Origin: Acidimicrobiales bacterium
GTDB lineage: Bacteria; Actinomycetota; Acidimicrobiia; Acidimicrobiales; Poriferisodalaceae
Assembly: GCA_009843525.1 (NCBI GenBank)
Contig: VYDH01000018.1
Coordinates: forward strand, 181,258-245,257
Length of the DNA: 64,000 nt
Direction: 5' to 3'
Shown piece by piece: positions 27,097-40,056 of this stretch (the first letter of the stretch is position 1; each line of letters opens with the position of its first letter). The notes under the pieces are model-generated. The model was not told where the DNA came from. It was given only the letters and a program-made list of their open reading frames with translations, and did no database searches. Position numbers and translations under genes: made by a program.

Positions 27097-27149
27097 CCCA
27101 CTCTTGTTCCCCATGCTCATGTGATGGGGCTCACGGGCCGCTCGGGCCC
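27097..27149 (-). repeat. dispersed two-box repeat, copy B
   Basis: Read on the minus strand: GCCCGAGCGGCCCGTGAGC, then a hairpin with arms CCCCAT and ATGGGG, then GAACAAGAGTGGG. The hairpin bases differ from copy A but the fold is kept, as expected of a mobile or structured repeat. It lies between fabD and the tRNA-Leu(CAA) promoter. Confidence 0.62.
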
Positions 27150-27154
27150 CCGGG

Positions 27155-27160
27155 TACGCT
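27155..27160 (+). promoter_or_regulatory. -10 box of tRNA-Leu(CAA)
   Basis: TACGCT lies 13 bases before the mature tRNA 5' end, placing transcription start about 6 bases upstream of the tRNA. It matches the TANNNT form seen before other genes here. No clear -35 box was found. Confidence 0.45.
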
Positions 27161-27173
27161 GAGCCGCCCCAAG

Positions 27174-27256
27174 GCCCGGGTGGTGAAACGGCAGACACGG
27201 GGGACTCAAAATCCTCTGCCCTCACGGGCGTGCGGGTTCAACTCCCGCCCCGGGCA
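27174..27256 (+). tRNA. tRNA-Leu (anticodon CAA)
   Basis: An 83-base class II tRNA. Acceptor GCCCGGG pairs with CCCGGGC, with discriminator A. Anticodon stem GGGGA/TCCTC closes the loop CTCAAAA (anticodon CAA, reading UUG). The variable arm is long and the T arm is GCGGG-TTCAACT-CCCGC. CCA is not encoded. Confidence 0.95.
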
Positions 27257-27337
27257 CTCGACGCCTGCATGAATCTCTGAGAGGCGCGACAAGCCGACCG
27301 GTAGGCTGACCGATCCTGTCCCGCGAGGGGAGAGCGC

Positions 27338-27913
27338 GTGTCGAAGCGAGTCGTGATCGCAGAGGACGAGGCCATCATCCGCCTCGATCTGCGCGAGATG
27401 CTCGAGGACGAGGGCTACGTCGTGGTGGCGGAGACGGGCCGCGGCGACGAAGCCGTCGAGCTGGCACGCCAGCACCAGCCCGAGGTGTGCATCTTCGACA
27501 TCCAGATGCCCGGCCGCGACGGCCTCGATGCTGCACGAGAGGTCGCCGGCGATCGCACATCCGCAGTGCTCATCCTCACAGCGTTCAGCAAGCGTCATCT
27601 GATCGCCGAAGCCCGCGACGCCGGCGTGCTCTCGTACCTGGTGAAGCCGTTCCAGCGGGAAGAACTGGTCTCGGCCATCGAGGTGGCGTGGGGGCGTTTC
27701 ACCGAGATGCGAGAACTCGAAGACACGGTGGAGAGCCTCGAGGAGAAGCTGGAGACGCGCAAGGCGGTGGAGCGCGCGAAGGGCCTGCTCATGGACGATT
27801 TCCAGCTCTCCGAGCGGGACGCCTTCGAATTCATCCGGAGTACGGCGATGGCCAACCGCGCGAGAATGCGGGACATCGCCCAGCAGATCGTCGATGGACT
27901 GCTGACCCCCTGA
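27338..27913 (+). CDS. pdtaR: ANTAR-domain response regulator, PdtaR type
   Basis: A 191-residue two-domain regulator. Receiver (1-120): DED acidic pocket, phospho-acceptor Asp54 in IFDIQMPGRDG, Thr in LTAFS and Lys in VKPFQ. A short coiled segment follows, then the ANTAR RNA-binding domain (about 128-190, KAVERAKGLLMDDFQLSERD). ANTAR proteins bind paired RNA hairpins to prevent termination. GTG start after GGGGAGAG; TAGGCT at 27302-27307 is a likely -10 box. Its place before polA matches Mycobacterium (Rv1626). No PdtaS kinase is adjacent. Confidence 0.9.
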   Translation: MSKRVVIAEDEAIIRLDLREMLEDEGYVVVAETGRGDEAVELARQHQPEVCIFDIQMPGRDGLDAAREVAGDRTSAVLILTAFSKRHLIAEARDAGVLSYLVKPFQREELVSAIEVAWGRFTEMRELEDTVESLEEKLETRKAVERAKGLLMDDFQLSERDAFEFIRSTAMANRARMRDIAQQIVDGLLTP

Positions 27914-27982
27914 GCCCGCCCTTCGACATCTGCGGTTGGCAGGCTTCCGCAACCGTCACCCGGCACCGTTGGGAGAGTTCCC

Positions 27983-30718
27983 ATGTCGAAGCTCCTCTTG
28001 CTCGACGGGAATTCGCTCACGTACCGGGCCTTCTTTGCCGTTCCCGAAGACATGGCCACCCGCTCGGGACAGCCCACAGGCGCCGTCTTCGGGTTCACAT
28101 CCATGCTCATCAACCTGGTGCGCGACCACCGTCCTGACGCAATAGCGGTGTGCTTCGATCGTCGGGAGCCGACGTTCCGCCACACCGCAGCGCCCGAATA
28201 CAAAGCTCACCGCGACGAGACGCCCACAACGCTCATCGATCAGCTCGGCCTTGTGCGCCAGGTGCTCGATTCGCTGAGCATCCCGGCGATCGACTGCGCC
28301 GGCTTCGAGGCCGACGACCTGCTGGCGACGCTGGCGGTTGAGGCGGAACAGCGCGGCGACGATGTGCTGATCGTCAGCGGCGACCGCGACGTGTACCAAC
28401 TCGTGCACGACCCCAAGATCCAAGTGCTCTACAACCGCCGCGGGGTCACCGACTACGCGCTCTACGACGAAGCGGGCATCGCCGAGCGCACCGGCGTCAC
28501 GCCGGACCTGTACGTGCAATACGCCGCACTTCGCGGCGACCCGTCAGACAACCTGCCAGGAGTGCCCGGTGTTGGAGAGAAGACGGCCGCCAAGCTCCTC
28601 AACAAGTACGGCAGTGTCGAGGCGCTGCTGGCAGCCGCCGCCGAACAGACCCCGAAGCTGGCCGAGAACCTTGCGGCCCACGGCGAGGTCGTGCGGCGCA
28701 ACGTCGACTTGATGACGCTGCGGACCGACGCGCCGATCGAGGCCACGGTTGACGACCTCCAATGGGGCAGCTTCGATGCCGACCTCGTGACGCGCACGTT
28801 CGAGTTCCTGGAGTTCGGCACCCTGCATGCTCGCCTGCGCGACGCCTTGGCGGGCACCTCGTTGGACGGCCTGCTGGTGCCGAGCGCCAGTTCCCCCGAG
28901 ACTGCCCAACTCGCGGACGTGCAGCTGCTGCCGGTCGACGCTGAGGGGGGCGCCCGCGGCGCGGATGCCGCTGGGCTGCTGAGTGAGCTATCGCGCCGGG
29001 ACGAACCGGTCGCGCTCGGGTTCACTGTGGAGGCCGACGGCGCTTTGGGTGTGCTGACGGTCGCTGACGATCCCCCGCACGGCACGGTGCTCGCGCTCAG
29101 TCCTGATGATCTCGCTCTGCCCGAGATCGCAGCGGCGTGCGCCCGCCTGCTGGGGGCTGACGGTCCGGGCGTCCATGTCCACCAGGCAAAGGAGCTCATG
29201 CGTGCGCTCGCCCGCCTGCCGGGCGACTTGGATGGCGGCGCGACGCTCGCCGGGCTGGCTGTCGACACCTCGATCGCCGCCTATCTCATCCATCCGTCGG
29301 AGGGCCGCGACGAGCTGAGCGCGCTCCTCGCCCGGCATTGCGGCACGGAGCTCGCCGGAGGCGGCGCCGAGGGCCAGCTGGGCTTCGACGACCTCGACGC
29401 CGATGGACCGACGGATGGCGTCGTGGCCGCTCGTGACGCCCTCGCGGTGGCGATGCTGGCGCCGATGCTCGATCAGCAGCTCGAGAGCCTGGGCATGTCC
29501 GACCTGTACCGGGATGTGGAGCGTCCGCTCATCGGCGTGCTGGCGCGAATGGAAACGGCCGGCATCGGCGTCGACCGCGGCGAGCTGGAATCGTTGCGCG
29601 ACCATCTCACGGGCGAGGTGCTCGCGCTGGAAACCGAGGTACGGCGGCTGGCCGGCCGTGACGATCTCAATGTCAACTCTCCCAAGCAGCTTGCGGAAGT
29701 GCTCTTCGAGGACTTGGGGTTGACACCTCAGCGCAAGACCAAGACCGGCTACTCCACGAGCGCAGCGGCGCTGGAGTCTCTGCGAGGCGAGCACCGCATC
29801 GTGGACCGGCTGCTGGCGTTCCGGGAAGTGGAGAAGCTGCGCTCCACCTACGGCGTCAGCCTGCTCGAATGCGTCGAGCCCGACGGCCGCATCCATGCCA
29901 CGTTCAACCAGACGGTGGCGCGTACCGGAAGGCTCAGCTCCGAGGACCCGAACCTGCACAACATCCCGGTGCGGACCGAACAGGGCCGGCTGTTCAGGCG
30001 TGCATTCGTTCCGGCCGATGGCTTCGAGCTGCTGATTGCCGACTACAACCAGATCGAGCTGCGGGTGATCGCCCACCTGTCCGGCGATCCGGGCCTCGTG
30101 AGTGCCTTCGAGGCGGGCCATGACATCCACAGCGCAACCGCCTCATCCCTGTTCGGCATCAGCCCCACCGAGGTCGACCCGCAGCAGCGGTCGGTGGCGA
30201 AGATGGTGAGCTACGGCTTGGCCTACGGGATGGAGGCCTATGGCCTCGGCCAGCGCTTGGGTGTGCCCACCGGCGAGGCGGCGGAAATCCTGGACGCCTA
30301 CTTCGAAGCGTTTCCCAAGGTGCGCTCATTCATGGACGGGGTGGTGGAGCAGAGCCGCGAGCGTGGCTACACCGAGACGGCATTCGGCAGGCGCCGCCCG
30401 CTTCCCGAGTTGACGTCGCGCAACTTCCGGGTGCGCCAAGCCGCCGAGCGGCAGGCCATGAATGCCCCCATCCAGGGGCTTGCGGCGGACATCTTCAAGG
30501 TGGCGCTCATCCGGCTGGACGGGGCGCTGCGAGCTCGGTCCGCAGCCAGCCGGCTGGTGCTGCAGGTGCACGATGAGGTGATCCTCGAAGTGGACCCCGC
30601 TGAGGCCGCCGAGGTGAACGATCTGACGGTCGACGTGATGCGCAATGCCGCCGACCTGGCGGTGCCGCTGGAAGTCCATGTCGCTGCCGGCGCCACCTGG
30701 GCAGACGCCAAGGGCTGA
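27983..30718 (+). CDS. polA: DNA polymerase I
   Basis: A 911-residue repair and replication polymerase. The 5'-3' exonuclease domain (1-290) has CFDRREPTFRH and the GDRDVYQL and GVGEKTAAKLL segments. The middle domain keeps the fold but lacks the DxE 3'-5' exonuclease residues (LGFTVEADG), so no proofreading is expected. Polymerase motifs: A DYNQIELRV, B KMVSYGLAYG, C QVHDEVILEV. Motif B has Tyr where E. coli has Phe762. GGGAG precedes the ATG. Confidence 0.97.
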   Translation: MSKLLLLDGNSLTYRAFFAVPEDMATRSGQPTGAVFGFTSMLINLVRDHRPDAIAVCFDRREPTFRHTAAPEYKAHRDETPTTLIDQLGLVRQVLDSLSIPAIDCAGFEADDLLATLAVEAEQRGDDVLIVSGDRDVYQLVHDPKIQVLYNRRGVTDYALYDEAGIAERTGVTPDLYVQYAALRGDPSDNLPGVPGVGEKTAAKLLNKYGSVEALLAAAAEQTPKLAENLAAHGEVVRRNVDLMTLRTDAPIEATVDDLQWGSFDADLVTRTFEFLEFGTLHARLRDALAGTSLDGLLVPSASSPETAQLADVQLLPVDAEGGARGADAAGLLSELSRRDEPVALGFTVEADGALGVLTVADDPPHGTVLALSPDDLALPEIAAACARLLGADGPGVHVHQAKELMRALARLPGDLDGGATLAGLAVDTSIAAYLIHPSEGRDELSALLARHCGTELAGGGAEGQLGFDDLDADGPTDGVVAARDALAVAMLAPMLDQQLESLGMSDLYRDVERPLIGVLARMETAGIGVDRGELESLRDHLTGEVLALETEVRRLAGRDDLNVNSPKQLAEVLFEDLGLTPQRKTKTGYSTSAAALESLRGEHRIVDRLLAFREVEKLRSTYGVSLLECVEPDGRIHATFNQTVARTGRLSSEDPNLHNIPVRTEQGRLFRRAFVPADGFELLIADYNQIELRVIAHLSGDPGLVSAFEAGHDIHSATASSLFGISPTEVDPQQRSVAKMVSYGLAYGMEAYGLGQRLGVPTGEAAEILDAYFEAFPKVRSFMDGVVEQSRERGYTETAFGRRRPLPELTSRNFRVRQAAERQAMNAPIQGLAADIFKVALIRLDGALRARSAASRLVLQVHDEVILEVDPAEAAEVNDLTVDVMRNAADLAVPLEVHVAAGATWADAKG

Positions 30719-30843
30719 CCCGCCGAACAGGCTGCGCCAGAGCGCCTCGGGTCCGACAGACGGCGACGCCGGTAGCCTTTCCGTGCGCTGCGCGCGGCAT
30801 GCTCAGCCGCCTGCGCCCGTATTCCCGACCCGAGCATTCCCCA

Positions 30844-32349
30844 GTGACCGACGCAATTGCCCCCGCTCCAGACCTCGAAGACCCAGCACTCGCCGAGGCT
30901 CCGGCACCTGATGACTCCCCTGCGACTGCCCCCGAGGCGCCGGATGGCGAGAGCGCCAGCGACGAGAGCGGCAACGGGGCTTCGACGGGCGACTTCGGCA
31001 CCTTCACCGATGCGGGCGACTACGTGCCGCGGACCGTCACCATCGACGACCTCGGCGACACGTCGTTCGAGGACGCCATCGCGCAGACCATCGTCGAGTT
31101 CGACGACGGCGACATCGTGGCCGGCACCATCGTGCGAGTCGATCGCGACGAGGTGCTGCTGGACATCGGATTCAAGTCTGAGGGCGTCATCCCGTCCCGC
31201 GAGCTCTCCATCCGTCACGACATCGACCCATCGGAGGTCGTGGAGGTCGGCGATCAGATCGAGGCCCTGGTCCTGCAGAAGGAAGATCCCGATGGCCGCT
31301 TGGTGCTCTCCAAGAAACGGGCGCAGTACGAGCGCGCCTGGGGCCGCATCGAGGAGATTCGCGAGTCCAATGGTGTCGTCAAGGGCCCCGTCATCGAGGT
31401 GGTGAAGGGCGGGCTGATCGTCGACATCGGCCTGCGGGGTTTCCTGCCGGCGTCGCTGGTGGAGCTCCGTCGCGTCCGCGATCTGGCCCCCTATGTCGGC
31501 CGCGAGCTCGAAGCGAAGATCATCGAGCTCGACAAGAACCGCAACAATGTCGTGCTCAGCCGGCGAGCCTGGCTCGAAGAGAGCCTCAAGGAAGAGCGGG
31601 AGGGCTTCCTGCGAGATCTGCAGCGCGGCGAGCGGCGAACCGGCCGGGTCTCGTCGGTAGTCAGCTTCGGCGCATTCGTCGACCTCGGCGGCATGGACGG
31701 CCTCATTCACGTCTCGGAGCTGTCTTGGAAGCACGTCGATCACCCCGGCTCGGTGGTCAGCATCGGCGACGAGGTCACGGTGGAGGTGCTCGAAATCGAC
31801 CGCGAGCGCGAGCGCATCTCACTCTCGCTCAAGGCGACGCAGCAGGATCCGTGGGAAGCGTTCGCGAACTCCCACCGGGTCGAGGAGCTGGTCTACGGCC
31901 GGGTCACCAAGCTCGTCCCGTTCGGTGCATTCGTGCAGGTCGGCGACGGCATCGAGGGCCTGGTGCACATCTCGGAGATGTCTGCCCACCACGTCGAGCT
32001 GCCCGAGCAGGTCGTGACACCCGGCGAGGAGCTCTGGGTGAAGATCATCGATCTCGACCTGCAGCGCCGGCGCATCAGCCTGTCGATCAAGCAGGCAGCC
32101 GAAGGCGGGGTGGTCGCGGAGGAATACCGCGAGGCGTTCGGCGATCACGCCTACGACGAGGAAGGCAACTTCATCGGCGAGTTCAGCTACGAGACGCCTG
32201 CCGAAGGCGAGGAGTCAGAAGCCGAACGGGCATGGCGCGAGTACTACGAGGAGCACGGCGAGGAGGCCTACCGCCAGGCCCTCGCGCACTACGAGAACCA
32301 AGGCGCCGACGGCGAGCCCGCTGCGGCGGCCCCAGAAGGCGACAGCTAG
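30844..32349 (+). CDS. rpsA: 30S ribosomal protein S1
   Basis: About 501 residues with an acidic, disordered N-terminus and four S1 RNA-binding repeats: GDIVAGTIVRVDRDEVLLDI, VIEVVKGGLIVDIGLRGFLP, GRVSSVVSFGAFVDLGGMDG and GRVTKLVPFGAFVQVGDGIE. An acidic tail follows. It binds mRNA on the 30S subunit. Start unsure: GTG 30844 or ATG 30799; neither has a clear ribosome-binding site, as is common for rpsA. A TAGCCT box at 30773-30778 may be the promoter. Order polA-rpsA-coaE is conserved in actinobacteria. Confidence 0.95.
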   Translation: MTDAIAPAPDLEDPALAEAPAPDDSPATAPEAPDGESASDESGNGASTGDFGTFTDAGDYVPRTVTIDDLGDTSFEDAIAQTIVEFDDGDIVAGTIVRVDRDEVLLDIGFKSEGVIPSRELSIRHDIDPSEVVEVGDQIEALVLQKEDPDGRLVLSKKRAQYERAWGRIEEIRESNGVVKGPVIEVVKGGLIVDIGLRGFLPASLVELRRVRDLAPYVGRELEAKIIELDKNRNNVVLSRRAWLEESLKEEREGFLRDLQRGERRTGRVSSVVSFGAFVDLGGMDGLIHVSELSWKHVDHPGSVVSIGDEVTVEVLEIDRERERISLSLKATQQDPWEAFANSHRVEELVYGRVTKLVPFGAFVQVGDGIEGLVHISEMSAHHVELPEQVVTPGEELWVKIIDLDLQRRRISLSIKQAAEGGVVAEEYREAFGDHAYDEEGNFIGEFSYETPAEGEESEAERAWREYYEEHGEEAYRQALAHYENQGADGEPAAAAPEGDS

Positions 32350-32414
32350 CCCGTCAGCTCCCCGCTGAGCTTGAACCTGCTGCCGTCGAGTCCCCATCGG
32401 TTGACTGCTGCGCG

Positions 32415-33038
32415 ATGATCACCGTCGGGCTCACTGGTGGCATCGGCAGCGGCAAGAGCACGGTCGCCTCGGGCTTTGCCCGCCGCGGTGCTGCGCTGAT
32501 CGATGCCGACGCCATCGTCCGCGAGCAGCAGGCACTCGGCAGTCCGGTCTTGGCGGAGATGGTGGAGCGCTTCGGGGATCACATCGTGGCTGCCGACGGC
32601 ACGCTCGACCGCGGTTCGGTTGCGGCCATCGTGTTCAACGACCCCGACGCACTCGCCGATCTGAACGCGATCACCCATCCTCCGGTCGGCCGGGAGATCC
32701 GTCGCCGGCTGGGCGAACTCGAGGGCACGGATCGTCTGGTGGTGCTCGACATCCCGCTGCTCGGCGAGGGGCTGGCCAAGGGTCAGCGGCCGCGCTACCC
32801 GACCAGCGGGATCCTGGTGGTGGACACGCCGACCGATGTTGCTGTGGAGCGGCTCGTGACCTCGCGAGGGTTCTCCGCCGATGACGCACGTGCGCGCATC
32901 GCCGCTCAGTTGTCGCGCCACGAGCGACTCGGCATTGCCGACTGGGTCCTCGACAATTCCGGCGGCCTCGACGAACTCGAAGCCGCGATCGAAGCAGCCT
33001 TCAACTGGGCCAGCGCCCTGCCGCACCTATCGGACTGA
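32415..33038 (+). CDS. coaE: dephospho-CoA kinase
   Basis: A 207-residue kinase for the last step of CoA synthesis. P-loop GLTGGIGSGKST, then DADAIVREQ, HPPVGREI and VLDIPLLGE are the CoaE signatures. It lacks the C-terminal extra domain of mycobacterial CoaE and has normal stand-alone length. It follows rpsA by 65 bases. Confidence 0.95.
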   Translation: MITVGLTGGIGSGKSTVASGFARRGAALIDADAIVREQQALGSPVLAEMVERFGDHIVAADGTLDRGSVAAIVFNDPDALADLNAITHPPVGREIRRRLGELEGTDRLVVLDIPLLGEGLAKGQRPRYPTSGILVVDTPTDVAVERLVTSRGFSADDARARIAAQLSRHERLGIADWVLDNSGGLDELEAAIEAAFNWASALPHLSD

Positions 33039-33042
33039 GCAG

Positions 33043-33582
33043 TCAGTAGGCGATCGGCGTTCCGCAGTGTGGACAGCTCGGTTCGGGTCCGCGCATGTCG
33101 AACTGGGATGGCTTGACCAGCAGGAAGCAGCCTTCGCAGAGGATCTCATCTTCCTGCTTGGACGCTGAACGGGAACCTGTGACGATGCCGATCTCGTCGT
33201 CCTCGTCGTCATCGTCCTCGTCTTCAGACGCCAGCCGCTCCTTGAGGATCTCGCCGAGATCCGCCTCGAGCTCCTCGTCGTCATCGTCGTCGTCTTCGTC
33301 GTCGGCGGCGGGGCGCACCCCGGCCGGCACTTCGCGGCTCGGCCCGGCGTCTTTGTCTGAGGACGCTGTCTCGCCATCATCCAGTCCATCGGCGTCCAAC
33401 CCGTCCCCATCCAAGTCGTCGACATCGTCGATGTCGTCGTCGATGTCCGCCACGCCCAGCTCTTCGGCCTCGAGGTCATCGGGCACCGGTTCGAAGTCGT
33501 CGCCGAGCAGGTCAGGGTCATCCATGGCGTCGTCGAGCGCGTCGTCGTCGGACTCTGATGCGTCTGATTCGTCGCGGCTCAT
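33043..33582 (-). CDS. very acidic protein with C-terminal zinc ribbon (DUF4193-like)
   Basis: A 179-residue protein starting MSRDESDASE. Residues 1-130 are mostly Asp/Glu with several long runs. A helix EADLGEILKERL comes next, and the end carries two Cys pairs, CEGC and CPHC, 19 residues apart: a zinc ribbon with the text CEGCFLLVKPSQF. The Cys pair and FLV segment recall DUF4193 of actinobacteria, but this copy has a much longer acidic part. Function unknown. Convergent with coaE (4 bases) and divergent from uvrB. Confidence 0.75.
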   Translation of the reverse strand: MSRDESDASESDDDALDDAMDDPDLLGDDFEPVPDDLEAEELGVADIDDDIDDVDDLDGDGLDADGLDDGETASSDKDAGPSREVPAGVRPAADDEDDDDDDEELEADLGEILKERLASEDEDDDDEDDEIGIVTGSRSASKQEDEILCEGCFLLVKPSQFDMRGPEPSCPHCGTPIAY

Positions 33583-33818
33583 GGGCGGTCTCAGGTCGTG
33601 AAGGAGTCGGGTATCGGCGGGTCGGCGGTCAGCGCGGCAGGATAACCACACCGGCTGCTCGCAGGGAGCATCTTTGCCTCTTGGGACTCGAGCCAGTAGG
33701 CACAGATGTCATAGCTGCGGCGGCGGCAGGAGACTCGGCGACGTTGCGACCTGCCGGATCGCTGGTCGCAGAGGGTTCTGCCGCCGTCGCAGCGGGCGCA
33801 GCTCCTCGCGCTGCTCTC

Positions 33819-33824
33819 TAACCT
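33819..33824 (+). promoter_or_regulatory. probable -10 box for a leaderless uvrB transcript
   Basis: TAACCT ends six bases before the uvrB ATG at 33831, and no ribosome-binding site is present between. No palindromic SOS box was recognised in the preceding 240 bases. Confidence 0.35.
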
Positions 33825-33830
33825 CGCCCC

Positions 33831-35945
33831 ATGGCATCGGTGTCGACGGCCCCGGCTCATGGCGAGCCCGGCGAGGACAGGCCGCGGCAGGCCCGTCCTT
33901 GGCTTCCGGCGCCGACGGCCGCCCACCCGTTCCGGGTCAGCGCAGGTTTCGAGCCGGCCGGTGACCAGCCGCGCGCCGTGGCCCAGCTCGCGGACGGCGT
34001 GATCCGCGGCGACCGGTTCCAAACGCTGCTGGGCATCACCGGCTCGGGCAAGAGCGCGACGATCGCGTGGACGATCGAGCGGGCGCAGCGTCCGACGTTG
34101 GTGCTCGCTCCCAACAAGTCGTTGGCGGCACAGCTTGCGAACGAGTTTCGTGAGTTCTTCCCCGACAATCGTGTGGAGTATTTCGTCTCCTACTACGACT
34201 ACTACCAACCCGAGGCATACATGCCAGCTTCGGACACGTACATCGAGAAAGACTCCAGCATCAACGACGAGATCGACCGGCTGCGGCACTCGGCCACGGC
34301 GGCCCTGCTGACCCGTCGGGACGTGATCGTGGTGGCATCCGTCTCGGCCATCTACGGGTTGGGCGCACCGGAGGAATACCTGCGCCAGATGCTGTACCTG
34401 CGTGTGGGCGAGATGGTCGACCAGCGTGCTGTGCTGCGCCGGCTCGTCGACATGCAGTACGAGCGCAACGACACGAACTTGATCCGGGGTCGCTTCCGGG
34501 TTCGCGGCGACACACTCGAAGTCCACCCGGCCTACGAGGAGTTCCTGGTGCGGGTGGAGTTGTTCGGTGACGAGATCGACCGCATCAGCCGCATCGACCC
34601 GGTGACCGGCGAGCGTCTCGGCGAGCTCGAAGAGGTCACCGTCTTCCCGGCGTCGCACTACGTCACCGGCGAGGACAAGATGCGCACGGCGATCGTCAAG
34701 ATCGAGGCCGAGCTCGCCGAGCGGCTGCAGCTCTTCGAGAAGGAGAACAAGCTGCTCGAGGCGCAGCGGTTGCGGATGCGCACCGAGTATGACCTCGAGA
34801 TGCTGGCCGAGTTGGGCTATTGCAACGGCGTCGAGAACTACTCGATGCATCTCGACGGCCGGGTGTACGACGAGCCGCCGTACACCCTGCTGGACTTCTT
34901 CCCCGACGACTACCTGCTGGTCATCGACGAGAGCCATGTTGCCGTTCCTCAGCTGCACGGTCAGTTCGCCGGCGACCGGCGGCGCAAGGACACCCTGGTA
35001 GAGCATGGCTTCCGGCTGCCTTCCGCGCGCGACAACCGGCCTCTGCGCTTCGACGAGGTGATGGACCGGCTGAATCAAGTGGTGTTCCTGTCGGCCACGC
35101 CGGGGGAGTACGAACTGCGGACGAGTGGCCAGGTGGTGGAGCAGATCGTCCGGCCGACCGGTCTGGTGGATCCCGAGATCGTGGTGCGCCCGACGAAGGG
35201 CCAGATCGACGACCTGATGGGCGAGATCGAGCGGGTCACCGAACAGGGCCAGCGGGTGCTCGTGACCACGCTCACCAAGAAGATGGCCGAGGACCTCACC
35301 GACTACCTGCTCGAGCTCGGCGTGCGAGTGCGCTACCTGCACAGCGAGATCGACACCATTGAACGGATCGAGATCCTCCGGGATCTGCGGCTCGGCCATT
35401 TCGACGTGCTGGTGGGCATCAACCTGCTGCGAGAAGGTCTGGACCTGCCCGAAGTGAGCCTCGTGGCGATCCTGGATGCCGACAAGGAGGGGTTCCTGCG
35501 CAGTGAGACGTCGCTCATCCAGACCATCGGGCGAGCGGCACGCAACGTCGACGGCCAGGTCGTGATGTACGCCGATGAGTTCACGCCGTCGATGCACCGC
35601 GCTGTGTCCGAGACCAACCGGCGGCGGGGCCTGCAGCAGGCGTACAACGCCGAGCACGGCATCGACCCGCAGACGATCCGCAAGGCCGTCACCGACATCC
35701 TCGAGGTGCTGCGAGGCCCAGCGGAGACCGCACCGGTGCCCGAGAAGCTGGTGTCGGGCCGCGTGAATGCCGAGCGGATGAAGGCCGCCTACGGCGACCT
35801 GCCGGCCGACGACCTGACGCGTCTCATCGCCTCGCTGGAGGAGGAGATGGCCGAAGCAGCCGCAGATCTCAGATTCGAGTACGCAGCCCGCCTGCGAGAC
35901 GAACTCAGGGAGCTGCGCCGAGACTTGCGCGACGCCAGCGCTTAG
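33831..35945 (+). CDS. uvrB: excinuclease ABC subunit B
   Basis: A 704-residue helicase-like damage-verification subunit of nucleotide excision repair. Walker A is [10 protein letters not shown] (Ser where most have Thr), the beta-hairpin is [12 protein letters not shown], helicase motif II is VIDESHV, and motif VI is [11 protein letters not shown]-terminal UVR motif ([20 protein letters not shown]) binds UvrC. The N-terminus is about 35 residues longer than usual and Pro/Ala-rich. It overlaps the convergent mscR gene by 4 bases. Confidence 0.97.
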   Translation: MASVSTAPAHGEPGEDRPRQARPWLPAPTAAHPFRVSAGFEPAGDQPRAVAQLADGVIRGDRFQTLLGITGSGKSATIAWTIERAQRPTLVLAPNKSLAAQLANEFREFFPDNRVEYFVSYYDYYQPEAYMPASDTYIEKDSSINDEIDRLRHSATAALLTRRDVIVVASVSAIYGLGAPEEYLRQMLYLRVGEMVDQRAVLRRLVDMQYERNDTNLIRGRFRVRGDTLEVHPAYEEFLVRVELFGDEIDRISRIDPVTGERLGELEEVTVFPASHYVTGEDKMRTAIVKIEAELAERLQLFEKENKLLEAQRLRMRTEYDLEMLAELGYCNGVENYSMHLDGRVYDEPPYTLLDFFPDDYLLVIDESHVAVPQLHGQFAGDRRRKDTLVEHGFRLPSARDNRPLRFDEVMDRLNQVVFLSATPGEYELRTSGQVVEQIVRPTGLVDPEIVVRPTKGQIDDLMGEIERVTEQGQRVLVTTLTKKMAEDLTDYLLELGVRVRYLHSEIDTIERIEILRDLRLGHFDVLVGINLLREGLDLPEVSLVAILDADKEGFLRSETSLIQTIGRAARNVDGQVVMYADEFTPSMHRAVSETNRRRGLQQAYNAEHGIDPQTIRKAVTDILEVLRGPAETAPVPEKLVSGRVNAERMKAAYGDLPADDLTRLIASLEEEMAEAAADLRFEYAARLRDELRELRRDLRDASA

Positions 35946-37033
35946 AACATCACGACGGAGCGCAGCACCTCGCCGTGCTCCATCTTCTCGAAGGCTTCCT
36001 CGACACCCGCAATCCCGATTGTCTCGCTGACGAACTTGTCGAGCGGCAGTCGGTCCTGCAGGTGCAGGTCGATCAGCATGGGGAAGTCACGGCTGGGCAG
36101 GCAGTCGCCGTACCACGAGCTCTTGAGCGAGCCGCCGCGGCCGAACACCTCGATCATGGGCAGCTCGATTTTCATGGCCGGATTCGGCACCCCCACCAGC
36201 ACCACGGTCCCTGCCAGGTCGCGGGCATAGAAGGCCTGCTCATAGGTCTGGGGCAAGCCCACGGCCTCGATGGCCACATCCACGCCGTTGCCGTCGGTCA
36301 GCTCGCGGATCGCCTCCACGACTTCGTCGTTGCTGAGACCTGCGGAGTTGACGGTGTGGGTAGCGCCGAACTCGCGGGCCCAGTCGAGCTTGCGGCCGTC
36401 GATGTCGACGCCGATGATCGTGTGCGCTCCGGCGAGGCGCGCACCGCAGATGGCGGCATCTCCTACGCCGCCGCAGCCGAACACGGCCACGCTGTCGCCG
36501 CGGCCGACACCGCCGGTGTTCATCGCGGCACCCAAGCCGGCCATGACGCCGCAGCCGATGAGACCGGCTACTTGGGGCGGCGCGGCAGAATCCACCTTGG
36601 TGGCCTGTCCTGCGGCAACCAGGGTCTTCTCGGCAAACGCCCCGATGCCCAGTGCGGGCGACAGCTCGACGCCGTCAAGAGTCATCTTCTGTGATGCGTT
36701 GTGCGTGGCGAAGCAGTACCAGGGGCGGCCGCGGTCGCACGACCGGCAGTTGCCGCAGACGGCCCGCCAATTCAGGATTACGAAATCGCCGACGCCCACA
36801 TTGGTGACGCCATCGCCGATTTCCGACACCACGCCTGCGGCTTCATGCCCCAGCAGGAACGGGAACTCATCATTGATGGCGCCCTCGCGGTAGTGCAGGT
36901 CGGTGTGGCACACGCCGCACGCTTGGACGTCGACGATCACCTCGCCCGGACCGGGGTCGGGGACCACGATCGTCTCGACCGTGACCGGCTCGCCGACCGC
37001 TGCGGCTACGACACCTTGTACTTCATGTGGCAT
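35942..37033 (-). CDS. mscR: S-(hydroxymethyl)mycothiol dehydrogenase
   Basis: A 363-residue zinc alcohol dehydrogenase that oxidises the formaldehyde-mycothiol adduct with NAD. The text follows MscR/AdhE2 nearly along its length: [46 protein letters not shown] with the four structural Cys, [10 protein letters not shown], and [14 protein letters not shown]. It shows that the host makes mycothiol and detoxifies formaldehyde, which P450 N- or O-demethylation would produce. It lies between uvrB and uvrA on the opposite strand, an unusual place. Confidence 0.93.
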   Translation of the reverse strand: MPHEVQGVVAAAVGEPVTVETIVVPDPGPGEVIVDVQACGVCHTDLHYREGAINDEFPFLLGHEAAGVVSEIGDGVTNVGVGDFVILNWRAVCGNCRSCDRGRPWYCFATHNASQKMTLDGVELSPALGIGAFAEKTLVAAGQATKVDSAAPPQVAGLIGCGVMAGLGAAMNTGGVGRGDSVAVFGCGGVGDAAICGARLAGAHTIIGVDIDGRKLDWAREFGATHTVNSAGLSNDEVVEAIRELTDGNGVDVAIEAVGLPQTYEQAFYARDLAGTVVLVGVPNPAMKIELPMIEVFGRGGSLKSSWYGDCLPSRDFPMLIDLHLQDRLPLDKFVSETIGIAGVEEAFEKMEHGEVLRSVVMF

Positions 37034-37163
37034 GACGCGACCCTACTTCTGCCGGTTACAGCCACAGGTTCCCTGGACTTGCGACGGCGCACGAACTTGT
37101 GTTTGTGTCCGGGATGACCGGCGGGTGCACAGCTAGGCTCGGCCCGAATGGGCGGGCGACAGG

Positions 37164-40016
<2,853 letters not shown>

Positions 40017-40056
40017 GCGACCTCCAGACGACTACTCCAAACGAAGGAGCACCCCG

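Noticed and set aside
33100..33560. Trinucleotide repeats rich in GTC/CATC as a microsatellite or CRISPR-like array
   Set aside because: They are the Asp/Glu codon runs of the acidic protein on the minus strand; no regular repeat-spacer pattern exists.
33591..35657. 688-codon minus-strand open frame opposite uvrB
   Set aside because: A shadow of uvrB caused by high GC; composition is not protein-like and uvrB is certain.
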